DNA from: a virus
Length of the DNA: 64,000 nt
IMG/VR virus record: IMGVR_UViG_3300044766_000192
Span: 1-64,000 of that record
Strand: one strand, 5' to 3'
The notes below the pieces were generated by a model that did no database searches, was not told the origin of the DNA, and was given only the letters and a program-made list of their open reading frames with translations. The position numbers and the translations under genes were made by a program. Positions 17,244 through 24,691 of the stretch are shown one piece after another. How positions within the stretch are numbered: position 1 is the first letter of the stretch; every line of letters starts with the position of its first letter.

Positions 17244-18182
17244 GTGGAAGCTGTTGCTACTGAAGTATCGCCGCCGCCGAACATCACACCCTGGCTTCGC
17301 TGGGCTGGTGGAAAGCGGCGGCTAGCGGCAAAGCTCGCGACCGAGATCACGGCGATCAAGCCCAAGATGTACGTCGAGCCGTTCCTTGGTGGCGGCGCCG
17401 TCGCGCTCGCACTGCCCGTCGAGCTAAACAAATTCCTCGCCGACGTCAATCCGCACTTGATCGACTGCTGGCTCTGCGTGCAGAAGATCCCAGGCGCGCT
17501 GTTCGCTGAGATCCGCCGCGTCGAGGATCAGTACGGCAACGGCTCGCCTACTGCTCCGCACAGCGAAGAGGGCTACAAGGCCGCGCGCACCGAATTCAAC
17601 ACGATGATCAACAACCCGCGTCCGATGTGGGCTCGCCGGTCGGCGCTGTTCATCTTCTTGAACGCACGTTGCTTCAATGGTCTTTGGCGCACGAACGCGA
17701 GCGGGCGGTTCAACGTGCCGTGGGGCAAGCTCGCGATGCCGCGCTGGCTCGGCGCCGAGGAGATGGCGCACTACAGCTCTGCGTTGAATCGCTGCTCGCT
17801 GTACGCCGAAGGCTACGCGTCGCTCTTGGGACGGCTGGCAACCGCTGCATCGCGCAAGACGCGCGGAACGATCGACGAGCTTCGGCACATGCTCGATGGA
17901 TTCGCCGTTTATTGCGACCCGCCGTACGACACCACGTTCGACGGCTACAGTAAAGACGGCTTCGATGACGCCGATCAGCGCGTGCTCGGCTCGATGCTGT
18001 CGTCGTGGGCGAGCTGCGGCGCTGCCATCTGGGCCACGAACGCCGACACGCCACTGATCCGCGAGATCTACGACTGGGCTCAGATCGAAGCGATCGACGA
18101 ACAGCACTCGGTTGGAGCTACCGGCGATCGTCGAGGCAAGCGAAGCTGTCTGTTGATTAGAGGAGGAGCTGCGATCCGATGA
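17244..18182 (+). CDS. dam: Dam-like adenine-N6 DNA methyltransferase
   Basis: 312 aa, D12 class. The SAM motif is LRWAGGKRR (residues 18-26) with VEPFLGGGAVAL at 44-55, and the catalytic motif is DPPY (225-228). The order matches Dam and T4 Dam, which methylate GATC. GATC is very frequent in this window, so the genome itself would be heavily methylated, presumably protecting it from host restriction. GTG start follows the class I promoter. Sequence specificity is inferred from the family. Confidence 0.9.
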   Translation: MEAVATEVSPPPNITPWLRWAGGKRRLAAKLATEITAIKPKMYVEPFLGGGAVALALPVELNKFLADVNPHLIDCWLCVQKIPGALFAEIRRVEDQYGNGSPTAPHSEEGYKAARTEFNTMINNPRPMWARRSALFIFLNARCFNGLWRTNASGRFNVPWGKLAMPRWLGAEEMAHYSSALNRCSLYAEGYASLLGRLATAASRKTRGTIDELRHMLDGFAVYCDPPYDTTFDGYSKDGFDDADQRVLGSMLSSWASCGAAIWATNADTPLIREIYDWAQIEAIDEQHSVGATGDRRGKRSCLLIRGGAAIR

Positions 18183-18604
18183 AGTGTGAACTTTGCAACG
18201 AGCGTCTTCTCGCCCTGGCGGATCCATCCCGCATCGAGCTGTTCTACGTCGCGCATCCCGTCGGCATGGACCACGGAAAGCGGCTGCTCAACGTCGCGAA
18301 CGCCAAGAAGTGGATCGCTAAGCTCGTCGAGGCCGTTCCTGATATCGGCTTCGTTGCGCCGTGGCTGCCTTACGTCGAAGTTCTCGATGAAGGCAAGTAT
18401 CGAGCCCGTGGCATCCGCGATGATCTCGAAGCACTACGACGTTGCGACGGCATTGTCGCGGTTGGCGGTCAGGGCATGTCCTCGGGCATGAAGGCCGAGT
18501 GGAGCAAAGCGAGCGAATGGGCTTTGCGCCGCGTCGACTATTCGGTGCGCGGACTCGAAGGCGTCGTCGATCCCAGAGACTTCGTATCAGGGTACGTGCT
18601 ATGA
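18179..18604 (+). CDS. nucleoside 2-deoxyribosyltransferase-like protein (DUF4406 type)
   Basis: 141 aa with a strong AGGAGGAGC ribosome site and ATGA overlap with dam. VAHPVGMD near residue 23, then RGIRDDLEALRRCDGIVAVGG and SSGMKAEWSKA form the alpha/beta fold of DUF4406 and NDT-like proteins. Such enzymes cleave nucleotide glycosidic bonds or exchange bases and often sit in phage nucleotide-metabolism clusters. An N-terminal CELC is unusual. Substrate unknown. Confidence 0.72.
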   Translation: MKCELCNERLLALADPSRIELFYVAHPVGMDHGKRLLNVANAKKWIAKLVEAVPDIGFVAPWLPYVEVLDEGKYRARGIRDDLEALRRCDGIVAVGGQGMSSGMKAEWSKASEWALRRVDYSVRGLEGVVDPRDFVSGYVL

Positions 18605-18855
18605 AAATCTCACCCGAGCTTGATCGAATCATCTCGGCCATCGCCGAGGCCAAGATGCACCTGATCATCGCCGTCGCTTGCAAGGCCGGAAGCTCCGAGC
18701 GCGCCAAAGAGATCGAAGGCATCAAATGCTCGACGGCAGCGACGCGCGAGCTGTTGCCGTTGATCGGCGGCTTCGAGCGGCTGCCGAAGAACCTTGCGAT
18801 CGAGCTGCGGACCTGCGAGATGGCCGTCGAGCGGCTCGAAAAGCAAACCGCGTAG
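18601..18855 (+). CDS. helical hypothetical protein, 84 aa
   Basis: Coupled by ATGA to the preceding gene. Mostly helical (SPELDRIISAIAEAKMHL and RTCEMAVERLEKQT) and probably soluble. It resembles small phage proteins of unknown role. It ends the first plus-strand block. Confidence 0.55.
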   Translation: MKISPELDRIISAIAEAKMHLIIAVACKAGSSERAKEIEGIKCSTAATRELLPLIGGFERLPKNLAIELRTCEMAVERLEKQTA

Positions 18856-18862
18856 CGACGAG

Positions 18863-18898
18863 TTGACGACGTGGCCTAGGCTGTGACAGCCTCCTCGC
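18863..18898 (+). promoter_or_regulatory. sigma70-like promoter, leaderless start
   Basis: TTGACG at 18863, then an extended -10 TGACAGCCT (18884) with 18 nt between the -35 and the CAGCCT hexamer. The ATG lies 15 nt after the TG. The spacing matches the class II start sites and adds a recognisable -35. Confidence 0.6.
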
Positions 18899-19027
18899 AT
18901 GGCAAAGCGACGCAGGAAGCACGGATCTGGCTGTTCCCCGAGTGGCAAGAAGAAGAACGGCAGGCTCAAGAAGGGCTACCGTTGGGCCAAGGGTCGCAAG
19001 GGCTGCGCGATTCCGGCGAAGAAGTAA
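18899..19027 (+). CDS. very basic 42-aa protein
   Basis: Nineteen of 42 residues are Lys or Arg, with two Cys (GSGCSPSGKKK and GRKGCAIP). Composition is like viral DNA-condensing peptides such as the adenovirus core peptides. It has its own promoter and is followed by another tiny basic gene. Packaging of DNA in the virion is a reasonable guess but not shown. Confidence 0.6.
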   Translation: MAKRRRKHGSGCSPSGKKKNGRLKKGYRWAKGRKGCAIPAKK

Positions 19028-19048
19028 ACTACTTCGTTCGCACGAAGT

Positions 19049-19084
19049 TTGACGCGCCTTCGTGAATGTGGGATCTTGCTCCAC
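19049..19084 (+). promoter_or_regulatory. sigma70-like promoter, leaderless start
   Basis: TTGACG at 19049, a 17-nt spacer, then GATCTT at 19072 with TG upstream. The ATG of the 30-aa gene is 7 nt after the -10, so the transcript should start at or next to the ATG. Confidence 0.6.
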
Positions 19085-19177
19085 ATGGCAAAGAAGAAAA
19101 CGTGTCCCTTCGGCAAGGTCTCTCGCGGCAAGCGCAAGGGACATTGCCGGAAGCACAAGAAGTCCAAGAAGCACTAG
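19085..19177 (+). CDS. very basic 30-aa peptide
   Basis: MAKKKTCPFG start and KHKKSKKH end. Sixteen of 30 residues are Lys or Arg and there are two Cys. It has its own promoter with a leaderless start, which supports it as a real gene despite its size. Probably a nucleic-acid-binding peptide, by composition only. Confidence 0.55.
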   Translation: MAKKKTCPFGKVSRGKRKGHCRKHKKSKKH

Positions 19178-19271
19178 TTCGTCGTCGCTTAGGACGTAGC
19201 GCAGCCTCGCTGTGCTCGGCCAGGCGTTGCTCGGCAAGGTCTGGCAACGCAATCCAAGGAAAGGCGCCGCG

Positions 19272-19586
19272 ATGCTATCGCTTGAAACCTGGGAGCAAAC
19301 CGCGATCTTCGATCCGGCCGACCCCACGCAGAAGAAGATCGAGAAGTACGTCGGTATCCCTGGCGGGTACGGCACGTTCTACTTCAACAAGGTCCCGACC
19401 ACGAGCCAGTTGCAAGGCCCGTTCACCGACGGAATCTCGACGGGTGCCGGTGTCGGTATCGGCCTCGTGATCGCGAGCGTCGTGCTCGGCGCTGGCGCGT
19501 GGGCCGCGCACAAGACCGGCTTGCTCAAGCGCGGCAGGAAAGCCATCGCCGGACTCGGCGGCTACCGGCGTCGTCGGAGGCGCTAG
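19272..19586 (+). CDS. single-TM protein with poly-Arg tail
   Basis: 104 aa. An N-terminal soluble part (YVGIPGGYGTFYFNKVPTT) precedes a TM helix at about residues 55-75 (GAGVGIGLVIASVVLGAGAW), then a basic tail GGYRRRRRR. ATG 19272 has an AAGGAAAGG ribosome site. The upstream GTG at 19212 is the alternative. This architecture recurs in at least a dozen proteins here and suggests a virion or internal membrane protein. Confidence 0.65.
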   Translation: MLSLETWEQTAIFDPADPTQKKIEKYVGIPGGYGTFYFNKVPTTSQLQGPFTDGISTGAGVGIGLVIASVVLGAGAWAAHKTGLLKRGRKAIAGLGGYRRRRRR

Positions 19587-19589
19587 CTC

Positions 19590-19841
19590 GTGGCGAAGCA
19601 CGGTCCGATTCACAAGATCGCTGGCTATCCGAAGGGCGACAAGATCACAGATTGGCACGGCAAGCCGATCGGAACGATCGTCCACAAGAGCTGCAAGCGC
19701 GTGCGCCCACATGAGCGCGGCGCGTGGATTTCCAACGAGCGCTGCTCGTACACGGTCAAGATCGACGGCCGGCTCTACACGGGGCGCGGTCGTGGCGAAG
19801 GTATTGTCGTCAATCTTCGTCAGATGAAGCGAGGTCTCTGA
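19590..19841 (+). CDS. basic protein, 83 aa
   Basis: Starts GTG 3 nt after the previous stop. The sequence is basic and probably beta-rich (HGKPIGTIVHKSCKRVR and CSYTVKIDGRLYTGRGRG). Two Cys. Its stop overlaps the next ATG. Likely part of the same transcript as the TM protein. Function unknown. Confidence 0.55.
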   Translation: MAKHGPIHKIAGYPKGDKITDWHGKPIGTIVHKSCKRVRPHERGAWISNERCSYTVKIDGRLYTGRGRGEGIVVNLRQMKRGL

Positions 19842-20059
19842 TGTCGAAGTCGCGTCGTCGTATCTCGACGCAGTATTGCGTTGAAACCGGGCGTGCGAGC
19901 TGGCATCAACAGCGCGCCGGGCACATCTCGTCGGGCTCTACGTGCTTCTGGTCCAAAAAGCAGGCGAAAAAGTACATGCGCGGCTTCAAGAAGCATCATC
20001 CCGACGAGCCGGCGTTCATCAGGTCGGAGCGCAAGCTGCGCCATTTCGGGGGGCGCTAG
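19841..20059 (+). CDS. basic protein, 72 aa
   Basis: Overlaps the previous stop by 1 nt (TGATG). Basic, with two Cys (TQYCVETG and STCFWSKKQ) and a Lys/Arg-rich second half ending FGGR. Like its neighbours it may bind DNA or a membrane surface. No family recognised. Confidence 0.5.
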   Translation: MSKSRRRISTQYCVETGRASWHQQRAGHISSGSTCFWSKKQAKKYMRGFKKHHPDEPAFIRSERKLRHFGGR

Positions 20060-20061
20060 TC

Positions 20062-20499
20062 ATGCCAAGCATTCTTACGCTCGAAGGGCCGCGACTGCTC
20101 GGGTTCGGCACGCCGAAGCTCAAACTCCTACGCATGAACGGCGCGATCGGCGATGCGATCGGCTGCGCCGGTTGTCAGCCGCGAGGTTTCGGCGACGCCG
20201 CGAGTGACGATCTAGCACACTTCAACAACGCGCTCACCGCGTACATGGCGCAGGTCGCCGCGGTTAATAAGTCGTCGACGTGGTTGGGCCTCATCGGCGG
20301 CGTTGCGGGCGTGGTCGCGGGTGTTCTGATCAGCCGCCGCGTAAGCAAGCGCAAATACGCCAAGCTTGGCGGCGCGGTCGCTGGCGGGCTCGGGCTCGGA
20401 CTCGGGACGTTCTTCGCGAGCCGATCGATCATGATGCCGGACTTCGTTGCACCGCAGACGACGGCGCAACAGCTGCTCACAAAAGATCTGACGTTCTGA
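20062..20499 (+). CDS. two-TM membrane protein, 145 aa
   Basis: After an N-terminal region with CAGC there are hydrophobic Gly-rich helices at about residues 75-92 (LGLIGGVAGVVAGVLIS) and 102-120 (GAVAGGLGLGLGTF), separated by a very basic loop SRRVSKRKYAK. Probably a virion membrane protein. It shares its stop/start with the next gene (TGATG). Confidence 0.6.
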   Translation: MPSILTLEGPRLLGFGTPKLKLLRMNGAIGDAIGCAGCQPRGFGDAASDDLAHFNNALTAYMAQVAAVNKSSTWLGLIGGVAGVVAGVLISRRVSKRKYAKLGGAVAGGLGLGLGTFFASRSIMMPDFVAPQTTAQQLLTKDLTF

Positions 20500-20996
20500 T
20501 GGCGAAGCGTCGACTACCGATCGAGCCGTATGAAGGCCGTGACAAGCCCTATCACGGTCCATCAGAAGACTACCCGCGCGATCGAAGACCGAGTGGTGAT
20601 GAGGGTCGTGACAAGCCCTATCACGGCCCATCTGAGGACAATCCCCGCAAGGGCCTTCGCGGGCTCGGTATGGAGCGGCTAGTTTGCACGTCCGAACCGA
20701 CGTCGCTCTCGCGTGTGCGCCTCAACCGAGGTGGCTACGTCGCTCCTATGGCCGGTATTCGACGTTGCACCGATCCATCGGGGAAGCCTGGCGGCTCATC
20801 TAGCTACTTCGGCCAGTTCTGCGCGAGCCCGGCGGCGGCCCAGACCTGCGCGTCGGCGAGCGATGGGCTTAGGTCGGGTGGCGTCGGCGGGATCGGCGTC
20901 GGTATGGGGGCCATTCCGCCCATCGCGTTGAAGTCGGCGACGAGCGTCGCCCAGTCGATGCCGTTCGGCGCTTTATCTGCACCTTTGGCGAGCTGA
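20499..20996 (+). CDS. repeat-containing hypothetical protein, overlaps a convergent gene
   Basis: 165 aa. Two copies of GRDKPYHGPSED followed by PR lie in the first 50 residues, separated by a short linker. The last 64 codons overlap the 3' end of the papain-like gene on the other strand by 193 nt. The N-terminal repeats and the overlap with the upstream gene support a real start. The Ala/Gly-rich end may be passive read-out of the antisense strand. Confidence 0.5.
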   Translation: MAKRRLPIEPYEGRDKPYHGPSEDYPRDRRPSGDEGRDKPYHGPSEDNPRKGLRGLGMERLVCTSEPTSLSRVRLNRGGYVAPMAGIRRCTDPSGKPGGSSSYFGQFCASPAAAQTCASASDGLRSGGVGGIGVGMGAIPPIALKSATSVAQSMPFGALSAPLAS

Positions 20997-21715
20997 TCGG
21001 GCGTGAGGATCACGAACAGCTGGCCTCCGACTCCGCGCGCGGCATACTGCGCGACGGCAGGCCACGTGATCGTACCGAATAGGCCCCACGAATCGATCTG
21101 CACGCCGCTCGGATCGTAGCCGAGGCCGATGACGGCGTGCCCGTTGTTTGGATCTGGCTGCCCGGCAACGTCCCACACGAAGCCGTCGGTTGATGGAAAT
21201 GGGTTGATCCACTCATCGGGCAGCTCGATGCCGAACATCAGATTCTCGAACAGGAACATCGCGGCCTGGACTTCAGATTGATCCGTCGCGTCGACGGCGA
21301 GCCAGCCGCAAATCTTCGTACCATCCACGAAGCCTTGGTTCTGCCAGAAGTTCAGCGCGGTTTCTTCGTCGCAGCCCTGATCCGTGTTCGGATCGTTGGG
21401 ATCGTAGCCGCCGATCGCGCTGTAGTCCCCGACGATCTGGTTGTCCGCTGCGGTGAACAGTACGCCGGCATTTCCGGTCTCGACGCCGACGATGTGGTAG
21501 CCGCCTGCGATCACGCAATCGCCGAGGCGATCGTTGCCGTAGATGTTCCGCAGCACCGGCAATGCTTTCGCGCTGTAGTCGCATGAGGCTGGCATGGCCG
21601 GCAGCTTCAGATAGTGCTTCAGACGAAGGCGCATCCCGAGCGCGCGAGGACGCCGACGTCCCATCTTGACGGTGCGGCCGAGGTGCGGAGCGGCGATCTC
21701 TTTGAGGGCTGTCAT
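20804..21715 (-). CDS. papain-like cysteine protease
   Basis: 303 aa. RLGDC places the catalytic Cys at 67, NGHAVIGLGY the His at 193, and IDSWG the third position at 208-211, where papains have NSW. The N-terminus is Arg-rich (GRRRPRALGMRLRLKH). No signal peptide. The C-terminus is Pro-rich. It has its own class II promoter divergent from 21757. It could mature virion proteins or digest host peptide. Asp/Ser replaces the usual Asn. Confidence 0.75.
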   Translation of the reverse strand: MTALKEIAAPHLGRTVKMGRRRPRALGMRLRLKHYLKLPAMPASCDYSAKALPVLRNIYGNDRLGDCVIAGGYHIVGVETGNAGVLFTAADNQIVGDYSAIGGYDPNDPNTDQGCDEETALNFWQNQGFVDGTKICGWLAVDATDQSEVQAAMFLFENLMFGIELPDEWINPFPSTDGFVWDVAGQPDPNNGHAVIGLGYDPSGVQIDSWGLFGTITWPAVAQYAARGVGGQLFVILTPDQLAKGADKAPNGIDWATLVADFNAMGGMAPIPTPIPPTPPDLSPSLADAQVWAAAGLAQNWPK

Positions 21716-21730
21716 GGGCGCAGCCTACAA
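21716..21730 (-). promoter_or_regulatory. class II leaderless promoter (protease)
   Basis: On the minus strand TTGTAGGCTGCGCCC ends directly before the ATG, matching the TGATAGGnT pattern with the same 15-nt spacing. Confidence 0.6.
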
Positions 21731-21741
21731 GAATCTCCTCG

Positions 21742-21756
21742 TGATAGGCTAGCCCC
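21742..21756 (+). promoter_or_regulatory. class II leaderless promoter
   Basis: TGATAGGCTAGCCCC abuts the ATG at 21757. The extended -10 TGnTAGGnT ends 6 nt before the start codon. Confidence 0.65.
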
Positions 21757-22026
21757 ATGGCTAAGCGGTGCCCGATCTCGACCGTCGCACAGACCGTGAT
21801 CTTTCCTCGGGCCTACGGCGTCGCGCGGGCCAAGAAATGGTTGCGCAAGCACAAGCTCAAGGCCAACAAGGTCGACTACGAGGCGAACACAATCCGGTTT
21901 CGGCAGATTTCGCCCAAGAGCTGTCGGCATGGCGACTTCGCGTCGATCCCGATGGGCAAGACGAGCATCCGCAAGATCATCTGTTGTCCCAAGACGAAAC
22001 GTCGGCGCAAGAAAGCGAAGCGCTAG
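21757..22026 (+). CDS. conserved small phage domain, basic, 89 aa
   Basis: VIFPRAYGVARAKKWLRKHK, then YEANTIRFRQISPKSC and MGKTSIRKIICCP follow the pattern of a short domain frequent in phage and large-virus proteins (helix with WLKKH, then YRFRQ). A Lys/Arg tail (KTKRRRKKAKR) is added. Function unknown; basic tail suggests DNA or virion association. Confidence 0.6.
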   Translation: MAKRCPISTVAQTVIFPRAYGVARAKKWLRKHKLKANKVDYEANTIRFRQISPKSCRHGDFASIPMGKTSIRKIICCPKTKRRRKKAKR

Positions 22027-22287
22027 ATGGCGAAGCGTTCAAAGAAGCGTGCGAAGCCTCGCGTGAAGCGGGGCAAGAGCACCACGCGCGTCGTGCGTAC
22101 GATGACACGGACCACGACGACGCTGCGGGGCTCGCCGTCGGATCATGCGCACGAATACATGAACTACGTCGAGCGCGCCGAAGACGCGGTTCGACAAGGC
22201 GAAAAGGCGTCGGCCTGTGACGCGATGTACACCGCCGCGCTTCAGTCGAGCGGAGCCGGGGCAGTTGCAGTCCGCGAGAGCACTTAG
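22027..22287 (+). CDS. basic/helical protein with possible amber extension
   Basis: 86 aa to the TAG at 22285-22287. A Lys/Arg-rich N-terminus (AKRSKKRAKPRVKRGKS) precedes a helical domain (DHAHEYMNYVERAEDAVRQG). After the TAG the same frame stays open for 36 more codons (GSFERKQADARHDKLLKRSI) to a TGA at 22396, which forms an ATGA overlap with the next gene. The downstream part looks like coding sequence without its own start. Either the TAG is read through or it is a recent nonsense change. Confidence 0.55.
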   Translation: MAKRSKKRAKPRVKRGKSTTRVVRTMTRTTTTLRGSPSDHAHEYMNYVERAEDAVRQGEKASACDAMYTAALQSSGAGAVAVREST

Positions 22288-22394
22288 GCGTTCAGCCAAG
22301 GATCGTTCGAGCGCAAGCAAGCTGATGCCCGCCACGACAAGCTACTCAAGCGCTCGATCAGGCTCGACGACAAAATTCGCGCAAAGTGCCTCCG

Positions 22395-22736
22395 ATGACC
22401 ACCGCGAAGCAAACATATCGGCTGCGCATCGGGAAGCATAAAGAGAAAGAGATCATCGCAACGCCTCACCAAGCCGCGCGGCAAGCTGCCCGGTTCGCAG
22501 CGCGCGGCACGCTCGTCCGTACCAAAGGAATGTGGGATCAGCCCGAGGACATGCAGCTACCCGAGAAAACCACGCTCGTCGACGATCACGGCGCCGTGCT
22601 CATGACTTGTGCGCCGTCAGTTGTATCGACAGGCGCAGCGCGTGCTGGGCGGCGGGTCAAGTACAGCTTTGCGCGTTGTACGATCAAGCCGGCGTTCAAG
22701 AAACTGATCCACAAGACCAAGCGCAAGAAGCGCTAG
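22395..22736 (+). CDS. basic hypothetical protein, 113 aa
   Basis: ATG 22395 overlaps the TGA of the open frame that continues after the TAG at 22285. Helical N-terminus (HKEKEIIATPHQAARQAARF), beta-like middle with a Cys, and a basic end (HKTKRKKR). Ends 4 nt inside the convergent gene on the other strand. Unknown function, of the same basic class as its neighbours. Confidence 0.55.
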   Translation: MTTAKQTYRLRIGKHKEKEIIATPHQAARQAARFAARGTLVRTKGMWDQPEDMQLPEKTTLVDDHGAVLMTCAPSVVSTGAARAGRRVKYSFARCTIKPAFKKLIHKTKRKKR

Positions 22737-23032
22737 CCGATCTTTTCGATCTTCCACTTGCGGCCGATGCCACCGTCGTACAACGCCTCTTCGCATGTAG
22801 AACGAATCACGTCGCCGATCGGGCCGTCGTCGTCGAACGTCGTGAGCTGCATCTTGCCGCGCTCTTTGGTGCTCGGGTGTAGGATCGCGTACCAGTCTTT
22901 GCGCCAGCGAGCCCTGAACTGCACGGTCATGCCGACTTTGCTCGGGCACTTCCACTTGCAGATCTTCATGTCGTCGCCGACGTCGAGCCACGGGCGCGTA
23001 CAGACGAGCTTGATGGGAGATTTCTTGGCCAT
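22733..23032 (-). CDS. basic Cys-containing protein, 99 aa
   Basis: MAKKSPIKLVCTRPWL start, CKWKC in the middle and a Lys-rich end (RKWKIEKIG). Probably beta-rich (GMTVQFRARWRKDWYAILH). It is the last gene of the operon led by the class II promoter at 24435 and lies 3 nt after the SGNH gene. Function not recognised. Confidence 0.5.
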   Translation of the reverse strand: MAKKSPIKLVCTRPWLDVGDDMKICKWKCPSKVGMTVQFRARWRKDWYAILHPSTKERGKMQLTTFDDDGPIGDVIRSTCEEALYDGGIGRKWKIEKIG

Positions 23033-23035
23033 TGG

Positions 23036-24094
23036 CTAGCTGGTTGGTTTGGTCAACAACGCATGTACGTCATCCCGGCGCGCGTCATCGATGAATCTAC
23101 CCGGACGCACGGCCCCTTTCACCGGCACGTGCTTGCCGGTCATTGTTTCGATCCAAGTCGTCTCACTGCGCCCCCACTTCCGCCGCCACGCTTCTGCCTC
23201 GGCTATCGTGAGCGGTCGCGGGGCATCTACGATTGCGCGAACCGGGACAATTTTACCGTTACGCCGCGTGACGAGCATATACGCGACACGGTAACCCTCA
23301 GTGCTCGGCCGCGATTCGAGGTTGCGTCGTGCGTCGTACGCCATCAATGCCGGACCTGCGAACTTCGGCGAGATCAGCATCCCGATCGGCCCGAGTAGCT
23401 GGCGCTTCTTGAGCGCGCTCAGCGCGTAGCCGACGACCACGATCCCGACGACGCCGATCCCGGCGATGATCAGGCCCTTCTTGATCTTGCTGCTCGTGCT
23501 CGATGTCGAGGTCAGAGCTTGTGCAAGCGCTTGCGCAGTTGGCAACGCAGCGGCGTACGTGAAATGAACGCCGTCACCGGTTCGGCCTTCGAGCACGGAC
23601 AGTGGCCGAGCATCGATCGTCTTGTCGGCGCCGAAGACGTTCTGCATGACGCTGAAGACGTCGGGCGCGAGCGCGTTCATGCTCTCGCTCCTGCCGACGT
23701 AGGTCATCGGGCCGATTGCCCAGACCTCGGCGCCCATGCCGGCGTACGCGTCGCGGATCTGCGTCATCGCTTGCTGGGTGTTACCGAGATCTCGGCCAAG
23801 ATCGTTGGTCCCGAGCATGACAATGACTTTGGTTGGCTGAAAAGCTGCGTCAGCAGCGACGAGATCATTGACAGGCTCGTTGTAGACGAACGAGATCGCC
23901 GAGCGGCCGATCTTAGCGTCGATCTGAGCCGCGCTGGCACCTTGTTCGAGCAACATGCTCGCGAGCAGGTCACCGGGTACGGAGCTAGCTCGATTCGATC
24001 CTTGTGTGACGATTTGGATTGTCGGCGCAGAATCGGGATCGGGATGGCTGAGGCTATCTCCAATCACAAGTATTCGTTCGCCTTGGACGTCCAC
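23036..24094 (-). CDS. SGNH/GDSL-type hydrolase with TM anchor
   Basis: 352 aa. Block I is VIGDSLSHPDP with Ser14, block III is MLGTNDLG with Asn97, and block V is DGVHFT with Asp174 and His177, a complete SGNH set. A TM segment lies at about residues 207-226, followed by a basic domain. Such enzymes remove acyl groups from lipids, peptidoglycan or polysaccharide. A membrane-bound virion or envelope-degrading role fits its neighbours. GTG start; operon with 24102-24434. Confidence 0.83.
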   Translation of the reverse strand: MDVQGERILVIGDSLSHPDPDSAPTIQIVTQGSNRASSVPGDLLASMLLEQGASAAQIDAKIGRSAISFVYNEPVNDLVAADAAFQPTKVIVMLGTNDLGRDLGNTQQAMTQIRDAYAGMGAEVWAIGPMTYVGRSESMNALAPDVFSVMQNVFGADKTIDARPLSVLEGRTGDGVHFTYAAALPTAQALAQALTSTSSTSSKIKKGLIIAGIGVVGIVVVGYALSALKKRQLLGPIGMLISPKFAGPALMAYDARRNLESRPSTEGYRVAYMLVTRRNGKIVPVRAIVDAPRPLTIAEAEAWRRKWGRSETTWIETMTGKHVPVKGAVRPGRFIDDARRDDVHALLTKPTS

Positions 24095-24101
24095 AAGCTA
24101 C

Positions 24102-24434
24102 CTACGCGCGAGCCTTGCGCTTGCTGATTGCATAACCGATACCCCCGATCAAACCCAACGCGCCGACAAGAATCGCAAGCGGCTTCCAGCCGATGCTTTC
24201 GAGTGACGTCGCCATGCCGGCTTGAGCCGGCCCTACAGCCAGCGCTGGGTAGCAGGCGCCGTTTTGAAGGACATAGCCCGGTGCGCAAGTCCGCGTAACA
24301 GGATCTGGGTCAAATGCGATTTCGCCACCTGTGGCGGTCAGTGCACAGATCGGATCGTTCGGGTCGTAGCTCGGGCTGCCTGGCGTACACGGATCATTCT
24401 CGTCGATGATGTCAGCCAGGCCGATCGTGATCAT
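24102..24434 (-). CDS. Cys-rich single-TM protein with basic tail
   Basis: 110 aa. An N-terminal Asp/Pro-rich part with four Cys, including CAPGYVLQNGACYP, precedes a TM at about 84-104 (KPLAILVGALGLIGGIGYAI) and tail SKRKARA. The C-P-G-loop-C module recurs in 61071-61889 and 63077-63571, so these are probably related virion membrane proteins. Head of the SGNH operon. Confidence 0.65.
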   Translation of the reverse strand: MITIGLADIIDENDPCTPGSPSYDPNDPICALTATGGEIAFDPDPVTRTCAPGYVLQNGACYPALAVGPAQAGMATSLESIGWKPLAILVGALGLIGGIGYAISKRKARA

Positions 24435-24450
24435 GGGCCCCAGGCTATCA
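24435..24450 (-). promoter_or_regulatory. class II leaderless promoter
   Basis: Minus strand TGATAGCCTGGGGCCC directly before ATG at 24434. Confidence 0.6.
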
Positions 24451-24475
24451 CAGGCGGGCTGTCAAGAATGCCAAC

Positions 24476-24691
24476 TCACGCGCGATGAGGGCTTGTCGAC
24501 AAGCTCGCCGGGAATCGACCCAGTGCGCGAAGGATCAGCGCAGCATGATCGGTGTCGTTGTCGCAGCAACCGCACGCGGTGCTGTTCACGATCATGTCGA
24601 GGAGCGTGTCCGTGATGCGATCAAGATTCGCGCGTAGCTTGGCTAGTTCGCCATCAAGGCGTGCAATTTCGGCTTGGTCTGGATTGTTCAT
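24476..24691 (-). CDS. helical protein, 71 aa
   Basis: A coiled-coil-like helix (EIARLDGELAKLRANLDRI) is followed by CGCC. Start chosen at ATG 24691 for its 1-nt overlap with the preceding stop (TGATG). Last gene of the long minus-strand operon. Function unknown. Confidence 0.55.
   Translation of the reverse strand: MNNPDQAEIARLDGELAKLRANLDRITDTLLDMIVNSTACGCCDNDTDHAALILRALGRFPASLSTSPHRA

Noticed and set aside
19031-19048. Hairpin ACTTCG, loop, CGAAGT as terminator
   Set aside because: Only 6 bp, followed by TTT and overlapping the next promoter's -35. Too weak to call.
22285-22287. Genome-wide TAG recoding (alternative code)
   Set aside because: Many genes in this window end cleanly at TAG followed by new starts, so recoding of all TAG codons is not supported.
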